Shown: positions 34,234 to 43,143, numbered from the stretch's first letter. The stretch is DNA of 64,000 bases from CAUPWF01 sp963515125 (GCA_052116865.1 JBQKKG010000014.1:13749-77748); one strand, 5' to 3'. Notes: generated from the letters alone by a model not told the origin. Made by a program: numbers and translations.

Positions 34234-34711
34234 AAAAAATACACCTATCATTAATATTGGTGCCACCTCAATGTTAGTCATTTTTATTATTCTTTGCTTA
34301 ACCACGTTTGCAACTCTTTCTCTTTCAAGTGCAAAAAGTGATTATAATTTTAGTAAAAAAATTGCGACTAGAACTACTGCATATTACAAGGCCTCTAATA
34401 AAGCTATGGATATAAGAGGTGAAATCAACACCATACTGGCAAACACGTTTGAACAAGAAAGAGGTACTTATTTTACCAGTGCTTCAAAAGCCTTAGAGCA
34501 AATGGATGGTTTGAATCTTGATTTCTCACTTTCTACTCCGCTTATATCTTACTCTATTAAAATCGACGATTCTAAGGCTTTATACGTTGTTCTGGCACTT
34601 TCTTACCCTGAACAATCCAACGATGCTTATTATCATATACAAACATGGCAGGAAGTGTCTACCAAAGAATGGTCTGGTGATAATAAATTACATTTGATTT
34701 CTTTTGAATAA
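34226..34711 (+). CDS. Pilin-like / PilX-type membrane protein
   Basis: 161 residues. INIGATSMLVIFIILCLTTFATLSLSSA is a single N-terminal helix preceded by Gly, a possible prepilin cleavage point, but the +5 residue is Leu rather than Glu, as in the tip pseudopilin class (GspK/PilX). The rest (DYNFSKKIATRTTAYYKASNKAMD) is helical and then mixed. ATG 34226 lies inside the end of the previous gene with AAAGGAGGTTCC just before it, giving translational coupling. Confidence 0.62.
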   Translation: MNKKNTPIINIGATSMLVIFIILCLTTFATLSLSSAKSDYNFSKKIATRTTAYYKASNKAMDIRGEINTILANTFEQERGTYFTSASKALEQMDGLNLDFSLSTPLISYSIKIDDSKALYVVLALSYPEQSNDAYYHIQTWQEVSTKEWSGDNKLHLISFE

Positions 34712-34756
34712 CCAAAATAGAAATAAAACAATTTGAAACAATAAGGAGATACCATT

Positions 34757-35812
34757 ATGGATGCAAATATAATACTAACACAAGCAGTTAATAGAGGTGC
34801 TTCAGATATATTTATTGTAGCAGGACTTCCTGTGTCATGTCGTGTGAATGGAATCATAGAGCGTGAACAGGAAACAAGCTTATATCCTGCTGATACTAAT
34901 GAATTCCTCAATCAAATATATGAATTAGCAGATCATCGAGATATGGAACAATTGCATCTTCACGGAGATGACGATTTTTCTTTTGCAATAAAAGGAATAT
35001 CCCGTTTTCGGGTCAGTGCATACAAACAAAGAGGAACGCTCTCTGCTGTTATTCGTGTGATTACTTTTAGTTTACCCAATCCGACAGAACTTGGAATCCC
35101 TCAGAATATTATTGATTATGGGAAACTTTCAAAAGGGCTTGTTTTGGTAACTGGACCAGCTGGTAGTGGAAAGTCTACTACACTTGCTTGTTTAGTCGAT
35201 TCTATCAATCGTAATTTTGAACGTCACATCATTACCTTGGAAGATCCTTTAGAATATCTACATCGACATAACAAAAGTATTGTAAGTCAAAGAGAAATTA
35301 ACGTCGATACCGAAAGTTACGTTACCGCATTACGAGCAGCTCTTCGCCAAAGTCCTGATGTTATTTTACTTGGAGAAATGCGAGATTACGAAACAATTAA
35401 TGTGGCAATGACAGCCGCTGAAACTGGGCATTTAATTATATCTACTTTACATACCATTGGTTCTGCAAATACTATTGACCGAATTATTGATGTATTTCCA
35501 TCTAATCAACAAAGACAGATTGCAGTACAGCTGTCTATGTGCTTAGAAGCCGTGGTCTCTCAGCAATTAGTTCCAACCACTCAAGGAACTATGATTCCTG
35601 CTTTTGAGATAATGACTATGACTCCTGCAATTCGTAATATGATACGTGATAATAAAGTACACCAAATAGAAGGGGTTATATATTCCGCTTCTAGCAAAGA
35701 TATGGTATCTATGGATTCCAGTTTGCTTCAGTTATATACAGACGGTTTGATTACAGAAGAAACTGCAATTAACTTTGCTACAAATCCAGAGATGTTAAAA
35801 AAGAAATTGTAA
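34757..35812 (+). CDS. PilT-family type IV pilus ATPase
   Basis: 351 residues, the normal PilT length. An N-terminal PAS-like domain (RGASDIFIVAGLPVSCRVNG) is followed by the RecA-like ATPase: Walker A GPAGSGKST (about 132-140), Asp box ITLEDPLEYLH, Walker B VILLGEMRD, and His box GHLIISTLHT. The AIRNMIRDNK helix near the C-terminus matches the conserved PilT end. PilT normally retracts pili; no PilB-type extension ATPase is in this operon. AAGGAGATACCATT precedes ATG 34757. A hairpin repeat ends the operon. Confidence 0.9.
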   Translation: MDANIILTQAVNRGASDIFIVAGLPVSCRVNGIIEREQETSLYPADTNEFLNQIYELADHRDMEQLHLHGDDDFSFAIKGISRFRVSAYKQRGTLSAVIRVITFSLPNPTELGIPQNIIDYGKLSKGLVLVTGPAGSGKSTTLACLVDSINRNFERHIITLEDPLEYLHRHNKSIVSQREINVDTESYVTALRAALRQSPDVILLGEMRDYETINVAMTAAETGHLIISTLHTIGSANTIDRIIDVFPSNQQRQIAVQLSMCLEAVVSQQLVPTTQGTMIPAFEIMTMTPAIRNMIRDNKVHQIEGVIYSASSKDMVSMDSSLLQLYTDGLITEETAINFATNPEMLKKKL

Positions 35813-35816
35813 ATTG

Positions 35817-35862
35817 TAAATTGGGGGCGTAGCAAAATGAATTTTGCTACGCCCCCAATTTA
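35817..35862. repeat. Perfect GTAGCAAA-core hairpin repeat
   Basis: Two 22-base arms (TAAATTGGGGGCGTAGCAAA plus two more bases, and the complement) around a GA loop. The outer TTGTAAATTGGGG is identical to the arm of the main-family copy at 16106. It lies between the convergent pilT and chemoreceptor genes and can act as terminator for both. Confidence 0.85.
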
Positions 35863-35871
35863 ACTTTTACC

Positions 35872-37902
35872 TTATTTTAAATCAAATTTACTTACCATTA
35901 AAAGTAATTCTTGTGCCTGACCCGATAGTTCTTCGCTAGCAGCTGCACTTTCTTCTGCCGTTGCTGAATTCGTCTGTACTACATTCGAAATACTGTCTAC
36001 GCTATCTGTAACCTGTCCCATAGAAGTTGCCTGTTCGTTAATCGTTTTTGCAATTTGTTCTACAGTTTCCGTAACCTTCTTAGAATTTTCCACTACATGT
36101 ACCATTGATTCCGCAGTATCTTCCACAATTGCTGTACCATTTCCTACTACTTGAATGGTATCTTCAATTAATTGTGCTGTACTCTTTGCTGCCTCTGCCG
36201 ATTTGCTTGCTAGATTACGAACTTCATCAGCTACGACTGCAAATCCTTTGCCTGCCTCACCAGCTCTTGCTGCTTCTACTGCCGCATTAAGCGCCAAGAT
36301 ATTAGTTTGGAAAGCAATATCTTCAATGGTTTTAATAATTTTACCTATTTCGCCTGACTTATCGCTAATCTGAGCAATTGCTTTGGTCATCTGTTCCATT
36401 TTGTCATTACACTCAAAAATTTCTTGTTCTGTATAAACAGATTGTTCTTTTACTTTCAAAGCATCTTGCGCGTTTTCATCAAATTTCTTTGAAATATGTT
36501 CAATAACACCTGATAAACGTTCAATGGATTCCGCCTGTTCTACAGAACCACCAGAAAGTGATTGAGCGCCAATTGCTATTTGCTCAGATCCACTCGTCAC
36601 TTGCTCTGATGATTGTTGAATCTGGCGAATTGTGTGATTAAACTCATTTGAAATATTTTCCAATGAATCTTTGATTTTAGCAAAATTTCCTTCATACTTC
36701 AATTTTAGTTCAAAATTAAGTTTTCCTAATGCTATTTGATTTAATACATCTGATATTTCATCAATATAATCTACATAATCTCTTAGGCGAGTAACCGTCC
36801 GATTAAAGTTTAAAGCCAATTCCCCAAACTCATCATTGGAACTATATGTAATCTCTTCATTTAATTCCCCATCAGCTATTCTCAGTGCTACGCCATCAAT
36901 TTCTTTTACTGGTTTTACTATCATATATTTTACTAAAATTACAATAACTAAAAATAATGCTACAATACCAATTACCGCAATTATCATTAGTACTCTGTTT
37001 AGCACGTTTAAATCACTTAAAACTTCAGATTGTGGAACATAGGATATGGTTACCCAACTACTATTTGGAACGTTTTCTAATTCCAAATTCATGGAACCGT
37101 CACCTGTTTTAATTGTCTGTAATCCTGTTTTTTTACTACTAATTAAATTACCAACTTTAGAATACATATCTTCTTTTTGATCTTTTAGATATGTACCTAG
37201 TAATTCCTTGTTCTTATGTCCGATAATCATTCCTGATTCGGAGTCTACCAAAAAGATACCACCTGTTTTTTGCAATGTTACTTTATTTACAATTTCAGAA
37301 ATTGCATTTAAGTAGATATCTGCTGCGACAACACCTCTGACTCCACCATTATGATCTTTTAGCTTTCCTGCTGCCCAAACCACATTTGACTGGCTGTCTT
37401 CATCAAAGTACACAGATCCCCAGAAAATATCGTCAGATACAACACCGCCTTTGTACCAAGGCTTAGAAAGCGTATCAAAATCAGCTCCTGGTACAAAGGA
37501 AGAATGTACCAAATCACCATTTGCTTCTCCAATATATATTCCCGCTGGAAAAGCTTCGTATCGGTCTACTGTATGACGAATGTACTCTAGCTCTTGTTGA
37601 TCTGTAAAAGGACTGTATTCTAATACATCTCTTTGCTCATTTAATGCAGTCATTACTTCTGTCATCCACGTTTCTACACTATTGACAACACTTTCTGTTT
37701 GAGTAGTTAACAAATTCTCACTTTTTTGCATTACAATTTTTGATGTCTTAGAATATACCAACAGTAAAATACCAACAATTGCTACTACCACCACCGGTAG
37801 CAAAATCCCTAAAAATTTACCTCTTACTCCTATCCTAATTTTACTACTTGATGCCTCGCTAACGTTGCTGTTTTGTGTTTTCTCTTCCATTTCCTCCACC
37901 AT
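35872..37902 (-). CDS. Methyl-accepting chemotaxis protein with dCache sensor
   Basis: 676 residues. TM1 (about 29-50) and TM2 (about 302-325) enclose a periplasm-side dCache-type sensor domain (EQRDVLEYSPFTD, FPAGIYIGEANGDLVHSS, WYKGGVVSDDIFWG). A HAMP linker and a cytoplasmic coiled coil follow, with the conserved tip IAFQTNILALNAAVEAARAG and AVVADEVRNLA. It would signal through CheW/CheA; no che genes are near. ATG 37902 has AAGGAG 9 bases ahead; the ATG at 37890 is too close to its possible site. The ligand is unknown. Confidence 0.93.
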   Translation of the reverse strand: MVEEMEEKTQNSNVSEASSSKIRIGVRGKFLGILLPVVVVAIVGILLLVYSKTSKIVMQKSENLLTTQTESVVNSVETWMTEVMTALNEQRDVLEYSPFTDQQELEYIRHTVDRYEAFPAGIYIGEANGDLVHSSFVPGADFDTLSKPWYKGGVVSDDIFWGSVYFDEDSQSNVVWAAGKLKDHNGGVRGVVAADIYLNAISEIVNKVTLQKTGGIFLVDSESGMIIGHKNKELLGTYLKDQKEDMYSKVGNLISSKKTGLQTIKTGDGSMNLELENVPNSSWVTISYVPQSEVLSDLNVLNRVLMIIAVIGIVALFLVIVILVKYMIVKPVKEIDGVALRIADGELNEEITYSSNDEFGELALNFNRTVTRLRDYVDYIDEISDVLNQIALGKLNFELKLKYEGNFAKIKDSLENISNEFNHTIRQIQQSSEQVTSGSEQIAIGAQSLSGGSVEQAESIERLSGVIEHISKKFDENAQDALKVKEQSVYTEQEIFECNDKMEQMTKAIAQISDKSGEIGKIIKTIEDIAFQTNILALNAAVEAARAGEAGKGFAVVADEVRNLASKSAEAAKSTAQLIEDTIQVVGNGTAIVEDTAESMVHVVENSKKVTETVEQIAKTINEQATSMGQVTDSVDSISNVVQTNSATAEESAAASEELSGQAQELLLMVSKFDLK

Positions 37903-38022
37903 ATACTAATTCTCCTTATTCTTTTGTATATAAAACACACCTATAGATAAATACTAACACTTTCCCATTTGTTTATCAATAGATTTCCTTTAATTAAAAT
38001 GTTTGAAAATTTCAAATTATTA

Positions 38023-38054
38023 TAAAAATAGACCTACCTTTTGGTAGATCTATT
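38023..38054 (-). terminator. Terminator downstream of tRNA-Arg
   Basis: AATAGACCTACC (38027-38038) and GGTAGATCTATT (38043-38054) form a 12-base stem with one wobble pair; on the minus strand it is followed by TTTTTATAATAATT. Confidence 0.7.
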
Positions 38055-38104
38055 CTAACTTTTAAATTTATATCAAAATATCACGTAAAACAGTTTTTTT
38101 TTAA

Positions 38105-38176
38105 CACTCCCAGTAGGAATCGAACCTACAACTGACCCTTAGGAGGGGTCTGTTATATCCATTTAACTATGAGAGC
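38105..38176 (-). tRNA. tRNA-Arg (anticodon CCT)
   Basis: Read on the minus strand, a 72-base cloverleaf. The acceptor GCTCTCA pairs with TGGGAGT. The anticodon arm is GACCC-CTCCTAA-GGGTC with CCT in the loop, and the T arm contains GTAGGTTCGATTCCTAC. The discriminator is G and CCA is not encoded. It reads AGG codons. Confidence 0.93.
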
Positions 38177-38183
38177 TTATTAC

Positions 38184-38203
38184 AGTGCTCCTTTTGGAGC
38201 ACT
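38184..38203. terminator. Hairpin between tRNA-Arg and the DUF3881 gene
   Basis: AGTGCTCC-TTTT-GGAGCACT is a perfect 8-base stem. A T-rich run follows on the plus strand only, so it would stop plus transcripts better than the minus transcript of the DUF3881 gene. Confidence 0.5.
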
Positions 38204-38214
38204 TTTCTATTATA

Positions 38215-39099
38215 CTAGAAGTTGATGTAACCTTGCAACCATATATTTGATTTTAATCTTCTTCCTACTTCTGGTTCTCCTATAATTCCACTCTTTGGAA
38301 CACAAACATCAAAAATAAGTTCGTTAACATCTAATGTAAAGATCAATAATTCTTCCTTGCTATATTCATTTTGTATACTTTCCATAGCCAAAATATCACC
38401 TAAAATAGAATACTGATCACACTCTACACCATATGGCATAAAATAAGAATCAACAATACTAAAAATATCCTCTTTAATTAAACGTTTTGAAACTTTGGAA
38501 TATGTATCGATGTCATCTAGCGTAAGACTTTCAATTGCCGCTGCATCACCATTTCTTGCCGCACTAAGAAGCATCATTCTATTTCGTGATTCTTCTTTAT
38601 GTGTCTTTACCTGCTGTTCATTCTTCTTAATTTCAAATAATATAGTACCACTTAAAGCTAATCCCGAAAGAGTTAAAGATGTTGCACTTTTTGGTATATT
38701 ACCTAATTGTTTTTGCTTCATATATTCCAAAGAATTTTGCAAATGAAAAATAAGGCTTACTCCAACCTTTACATCTTCGCAAATTCCTACATATGCCTCT
38801 TTTTCTATACGTCTTTCCACTAATATATCTGCATAAGATGTAATTCCTGTACCTTTAAAATATGGAAAATAATATTCTTTTTCAAATTTTTCATCTATAT
38901 TCATCTCACCAAAGATAGAAATTCCTATCCCAGCACCATAACTTTTTCTAAATTCACAATAATCAGAACTCTCTTCTACTTCGTTACAGGAAACTAATTC
39001 ATGCTCTGTAAAATTATTTTCAACATCTACTAATATGTCTTTTATTTTTCTTTTCGTATTTACATTTTGAAATCCTATAGATTTAATATATTGATGCAT
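38215..39099 (-). CDS. DUF3881 family protein
   Basis: 294 residues, a soluble protein of a family limited largely to Lachnospiraceae-type clostridia and without known function. Its start MHQYIKSIGFQNVNTKRKIKDIL is typical. GEMNIDEKFEKEYYFPYFKG and a C-terminal DVNELIFDVCVPK follow. There is no signal peptide; a weak hydrophobic patch lies near 160-175. I choose ATG 39099, with AAAAGGA about 12 bases upstream, over ATG 39150, because the family begins at MHQY. The region upstream carries DnaA-box-like sites. Confidence 0.75.
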   Translation of the reverse strand: MHQYIKSIGFQNVNTKRKIKDILVDVENNFTEHELVSCNEVEESSDYCEFRKSYGAGIGISIFGEMNIDEKFEKEYYFPYFKGTGITSYADILVERRIEKEAYVGICEDVKVGVSLIFHLQNSLEYMKQKQLGNIPKSATSLTLSGLALSGTILFEIKKNEQQVKTHKEESRNRMMLLSAARNGDAAAIESLTLDDIDTYSKVSKRLIKEDIFSIVDSYFMPYGVECDQYSILGDILAMESIQNEYSKEELLIFTLDVNELIFDVCVPKSGIIGEPEVGRRLKSNIWLQGYINF

Positions 39100-39143
39100 A
39101 CCATTTATTAATCCTTTTTCTATAAAAATTATTGTTTTCCACA

Positions 39144-39228
39144 TTATCAACAGTTTTTCAACATACTATGTTGATAAAATTTTTTCTGTTTCAACAGTTT
39201 CCACAGCATTTTTTTATACTGTGGATAA
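39144..39228. promoter_or_regulatory. DnaA-box-like sites upstream of the DUF3881 gene
   Basis: TTATCAACA (39144-39152) and its inverted copy TGTTGATAA (39169-39177), followed by a perfect TGTGGATAA (39220-39228). TTATCAACA is also used twice in the origin region of this window (51267, 51376). Confidence 0.5.
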
Positions 39229-39294
39229 CTTATATTGAAACGTTTTTATATCTATACGAAATATTTTTAATTCTAGAAACTATTTTATTTCATT

Positions 39295-40578
39295 TTACTG
39301 TAATTCAATTTTAGTTTTTCCACCCATATAAGGCTGTAATGCTATAGGTATTTTAACTGTACCATCTGCTTGTAAATTATTTTCTAAGAACGCAATCAAC
39401 ATTCTAGGTGGTGCTACAACTGTGTTATTTAATGTATGTGCAAAGTATTTTCCATCTTTACCATTAACACGTATTTTTAGTCTACGTGCTTGAGCATCCC
39501 CTAAATTAGAACAACTTCCTACCTCAAAATATTTTTGTTGTCTTGGAGACCAAGCTTCTACATCAACAGATTTTACTTTCAAATCTGCCAAATCTCCTGA
39601 ACAGCACTCTAGAGTACGAACAGGGACATCTAAGGAACGGAATAAATCAACTGTGTTTTTCCACAACTTATCATACCATTCCATACTTTCTTCCGGTTTA
39701 CAAACAACTATCATTTCTTGCTTTTCAAATTGATGTATTCTATAAACTCCTCTTTCTTCAATTCCATGAGCACCTTTTTCTTTTCTGAAACACGGAGAGT
39801 AGCTTGTTAAAGTCTGTGGTAATTGCTCTTCTTGTAGAATAGTATCTATAAATTTTCCAATCATAGAATGTTCGCTTGTACCAATGAGATATAAATCTTC
39901 CCCTTCAATCTTATACATCATTGCATCCATCTCAGCGAAACTCATTACACCAGTTACAACATTGCTTCTAATCATAAATGGTGGAATACAGTAAGTAAAT
40001 CCTCTATCAATCATAAAATCTCTCGCATAAGAAATGACTGCAGAGTGTAGTCTTGCAATATCTCCCATTAAATAATAAAAACCATTTCCTGCTACCTTCC
40101 CTGCACTTTCTATATCAATTCCATGAAAGCTTTCCATAATTTGTGTATGATAAGGAATCTCAAAATTAGGTACTACAGGATCACCATATTTTTCAACTTC
40201 AACATTTTCACTATCATCTTTTCCTATTGGAACTGATGGATCAATTATATTTGGAATTGTCATCATGATTTTAAGAATTTTTTCCTCAACTTCTTTTTCT
40301 TCTAATGACAGTTCATCAATTTTTTTACCATCAGATGCAATTTGCTTCTTTATTTCTTCTGCTTCTTCTTTTTTGCCCTGTGCCATAAGGGCCCCTATTT
40401 GCTTGGATATTTTATTCTTTTCAGATCTTAAATTTTCTACCTCTCCCTTAATATCTCGATTACGTTTATCTAATTCTAATACTTCATCTACCAAAGGCAA
40501 TTTATCTTCTTGAAACTTATTTTTAATATTTTGTTTTACAACTTCTGGGTTTGTTCTTACAAATCTAATATCTAACAT
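39295..40578 (-). CDS. serS: Seryl-tRNA synthetase
   Basis: 427 residues. An N-terminal coiled-coil arm (about 30-100) binds the long variable arm of tRNA-Ser. The class II core shows TSEHSMIGKF, CFRKEKGAHGIEERGVYRIHQFEKQEMI (motif 2) and LNNTVVAPPRMLIAFLENNL (motif 3). It charges tRNA-Ser and tRNA-Sec. ATG 40578 with AGAGGTC is preferred to the frame start at 40605, since the family begins MLDIRFVRTNPE. No T-box is visible; the gene follows the DUF4446 gene by 54 bases and probably shares the parAB transcript. Confidence 0.95.
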   Translation of the reverse strand: MLDIRFVRTNPEVVKQNIKNKFQEDKLPLVDEVLELDKRNRDIKGEVENLRSEKNKISKQIGALMAQGKKEEAEEIKKQIASDGKKIDELSLEEKEVEEKILKIMMTIPNIIDPSVPIGKDDSENVEVEKYGDPVVPNFEIPYHTQIMESFHGIDIESAGKVAGNGFYYLMGDIARLHSAVISYARDFMIDRGFTYCIPPFMIRSNVVTGVMSFAEMDAMMYKIEGEDLYLIGTSEHSMIGKFIDTILQEEQLPQTLTSYSPCFRKEKGAHGIEERGVYRIHQFEKQEMIVVCKPEESMEWYDKLWKNTVDLFRSLDVPVRTLECCSGDLADLKVKSVDVEAWSPRQQKYFEVGSCSNLGDAQARRLKIRVNGKDGKYFAHTLNNTVVAPPRMLIAFLENNLQADGTVKIPIALQPYMGGKTKIELQ

Positions 40579-40632
40579 TATTCTGACCTCTTTCTTTTCT
40601 TTCATTTCTTTTACTTATTTTATTTCTTATTT

Positions 40633-41166
40633 TTATTTTAAATCCTTTATATCTAAACCATATGCTTCCTGGTAAATAGCGCGTTCTAGACTTTCTGCTT
40701 CTTCCTCTGCTAATTCAATATAACTTTCACCCTTTACTACTTCTTTAATATACGTATAGCAGCCTTCTCGACTATGCATTGCATTTATAATCCAACCACT
40801 ATTATTACCGTCTAATAAAGTCAATGCAAAGCTTAACTTTCCACCCATTTCATGAAATGCATCGTATTTAACAATTCCTACCTTTTGGTAATCAGACTCC
40901 ATCTTACGATATATATCTTTAATATCTTGACGGTTTTGTTTTACAACAGAAATTATTGAATCTATGTCATCAAATTTATCAAGTATACTTGTTTCTAAAG
41001 TTTTTCCATCTTTTCCACGCATAAACGACGAATAACTACTTTTTAACCGATTCAATTTCATGTTCATATTTATCAGCCATATAAGTAATATTATTACAAA
41101 TATAATTAGTATAATTACTAAATATGCTGGATCAAATCCAATCTTCCATAAGAGACTTTTTTCCAT
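40633..41166 (-). CDS. DUF4446 family membrane protein
   Basis: 177 residues: an N-terminal membrane helix (about 15-36) followed by a predicted coiled coil (KLNRLKSSYSSFMRGKDGKTLE) and the conserved block VGIVKYDAFHEMGGKLSFALTLLDGNNSGWIINAMHSREGCYTYIKEV. This family regularly lies beside parB in clostridia. Its function is unknown. It starts 20 bases after parB and is probably co-transcribed with it. Confidence 0.85.
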   Translation of the reverse strand: MEKSLLWKIGFDPAYLVIILIIFVIILLIWLINMNMKLNRLKSSYSSFMRGKDGKTLETSILDKFDDIDSIISVVKQNRQDIKDIYRKMESDYQKVGIVKYDAFHEMGGKLSFALTLLDGNNSGWIINAMHSREGCYTYIKEVVKGESYIELAEEEAESLERAIYQEAYGLDIKDLK

Positions 41167-41186
41167 AATGTTTCTATCACTCCTTT

Positions 41187-42104
41187 TTATTTACTTCGAA
41201 TAGTCATAATTAAATCGAATATACGTTCGAGTTCTTCTTCGGAATAGTATTCAATTTCAATTTTTCCTTTATCTTTTGATTTTTGGTTAACACTTACTTT
41301 TGTACCAATAATACCTTTCATTTTATCCTCTAAATCTTCATAAATAAAAGAATTTTCAATTTCTTTTTTAGGTTTAATTTTTTTAGGATTTTTAATTTCT
41401 TTTATTAATTTTTCGATATCTCTTACACTTAATTTTTCATCAAATATTTTATTAGCCAATGCATATTGCTGTTCCTCATCTTCAATAGCTAATAATGCCC
41501 TAGCATGTCCCGTTGATATCATATCATCCACAATCATTTGTTGTACTCTATCACTTAATTTTAATAAACGCATAGAATTAGTGACAGCAGTTCTACTTTT
41601 TGACACACGCTCTGCTACTTCATCTTGCTTTAAAGAAAATTCATTTAATAATTTTTTATAAGCCATTGCTTCTTCTATAGGATTTAAGTTTTCCCTTTGT
41701 ATATTTTCTATTAACGCTATTTCCACTACTTCCTGATCTGTATACTCTTTAATAATAACTGGTACTTCTTTAAGACCTGCTAACTTTGCCGCACGCCAAC
41801 GTCTTTCACCTGCGATTATTTCATAATAATCACTACGTTTTTGTACTAATAGTGGTTGTAGTATTCCAAATTGTTTAATAGAATCAGCAAGTTCTAATAA
41901 AGCATCCTCTTCAAATGTTCTTCTTGGCTGTTCTCTATTTGGTTCAACTTTTGTAATTTTTACTAGTTGTTCTCCACTTCTTTCTTCAACTACATTACTA
42001 TTTTCTTTATTGTGTTCAATACTTTCCTTATATATTACTTTAGATTTATTATCTGGAATTAAACTATCTAATCCTTTTCCTAATCCACTTCGCTTTCCTG
42101 CCAT
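41187..42104 (-). CDS. parB: Chromosome partitioning protein ParB (Spo0J)
   Basis: 305 residues. The N-terminal CTP-binding ParB/Srx domain has QPRRTFEEDALLELADSIKQFGILQPLLV and AGERRWRAAKLAG. A helix-turn-helix (QDEVAERVSKSRTAVTNSMRLLKL) for parS binding follows, then a C-terminal dimer domain. It loads at parS, spreads as a CTP-fuelled clamp and recruits SMC. The start overlaps the parA stop by one base (TAATG), so the two are coupled. Three perfect parS sites lie upstream. Confidence 0.95.
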   Translation of the reverse strand: MAGKRSGLGKGLDSLIPDNKSKVIYKESIEHNKENSNVVEERSGEQLVKITKVEPNREQPRRTFEEDALLELADSIKQFGILQPLLVQKRSDYYEIIAGERRWRAAKLAGLKEVPVIIKEYTDQEVVEIALIENIQRENLNPIEEAMAYKKLLNEFSLKQDEVAERVSKSRTAVTNSMRLLKLSDRVQQMIVDDMISTGHARALLAIEDEEQQYALANKIFDEKLSVRDIEKLIKEIKNPKKIKPKKEIENSFIYEDLEDKMKGIIGTKVSVNQKSKDKGKIEIEYYSEEELERIFDLIMTIRSK

Positions 42105-42871
42105 TATTTTTCTCCTTTATTAATAACTTCTGTTGCTAAACTCATATAGCTTTCAGCTCCTGCCGATTTAGGATCATATAAATTAATAGGCAAACCATGA
42201 CTTGGTGCTTCTGCAAGTCTAATATTACGTGGAATAATCGTTTTATAAATTGTTTGTTGTAAATTATCCTTTACATTTTCAACTACCTGTAAAGATAAAT
42301 TAGTTCTTGCATCATACATAGTAAATACAACACCCTCCATTACCAAATTTGGATTAAGGCGATCTTTAACCAATTCTATCGTATGTATTAATTGACTTAA
42401 TCCTTCAAGCGCATAATATTCACACTGAATAGGAACTAAAACAGTATCTGCCGTTGTCATCGCATTTATAGTTAACATACTTAAAGAAGGTGGACAATCT
42501 ATAATAACAAAATCATAATTATTTCTAATATCTTTTATAGCATTTTTAATTATATACTCTTTATCTTCTACTCCAATCAATTCGATTTCAGCTGCTGATA
42601 AATCTATATCTGTTGGTAATATATCAAGATTTTCCAGAACCTCTTTACAAATACAATTTTCAACATTAGATTCTCCTAATATCAAATCATATACTGTATT
42701 TTCAACTTCATCTTTATCAACTCCTAAACCACTTGTCATATTTCCTTGTGGATCCATATCAATTGCCAGTACTCTTTTTCCAAGCGAACTTAAACATGCT
42801 GATAAATTGATAGCCGTTGTTGTTTTCCCAACTCCACCTTTTTGATTGGCTATGGCTATTATTCTACTCAT
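42104..42871 (-). CDS. parA: Chromosome partitioning ATPase ParA (Soj)
   Basis: 255 residues. The deviant Walker A NQKGGVGKTTT starts at about residue 9. DMDPQGNMTSGLG, VIIDCPPSLSML and the PIQCEYYALEGL stretch complete the ParA/MinD-type ATPase. It forms ATP-dependent DNA-bound dimers that move ParB-parS complexes and, in Bacillus, regulate DnaA. ATG 42871 follows AAAGGGGAAATCAT; the frame start at 42892 is less likely because the family begins MSRIIAIANQKGG. The parS cluster stands within 165 bases upstream. Confidence 0.95.
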   Translation of the reverse strand: MSRIIAIANQKGGVGKTTTAINLSACLSSLGKRVLAIDMDPQGNMTSGLGVDKDEVENTVYDLILGESNVENCICKEVLENLDILPTDIDLSAAEIELIGVEDKEYIIKNAIKDIRNNYDFVIIDCPPSLSMLTINAMTTADTVLVPIQCEYYALEGLSQLIHTIELVKDRLNPNLVMEGVVFTMYDARTNLSLQVVENVKDNLQQTIYKTIIPRNIRLAEAPSHGLPINLYDPKSAGAESYMSLATEVINKGEK

Positions 42872-42933
42872 ATGATTTCCCCTTTCTTGCAATGTTCTTA
42901 TTATACCATTAATTCATTTTTTTATCCACCTAA

Positions 42934-42949
42934 TGTTTCACGTGAAACA
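42934..42949. promoter_or_regulatory. parS: parS site 1
   Basis: TGTTTCACGTGAAACA, the exact 16-base palindrome recognised by ParB/Spo0J. Confidence 0.95.
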
Positions 42950-42981
42950 TTAAATTTTATTATTTTTTTTATTTATTACAA

Positions 42982-42997
42982 TGTTTCACGTGAAACA
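42982..42997. promoter_or_regulatory. parS: parS site 2
   Basis: A second exact TGTTTCACGTGAAACA, 48 bases from the first. Confidence 0.95.
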
Positions 42998-43017
42998 TTT
43001 TTCTTTTTCATCTTTTA

Positions 43018-43033
43018 TGTTTCACGTGAAACA
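43018..43033. promoter_or_regulatory. parS: parS site 3
   Basis: A third exact TGTTTCACGTGAAACA, 36 bases from the second. The rest of the gap to 43143 is A/T-rich and holds TACTATATTGTAGTA ahead of the hydrolase gene. Confidence 0.95.
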
Positions 43034-43143
43034 TTTATTATTAAAAACAAGATTTAAATTAATATATTATTTTTAATATTTTTATTCTTTCTATATATAC
43101 TATATTGTAGTATAATAATATATAAAGAAAAGGTAGGTGTAAT

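Noticed and set aside
40579..40632. T-box leader for serS
   Set aside because: The gap to the preceding gene is only 54 bases and has no T-box sequence or terminator.
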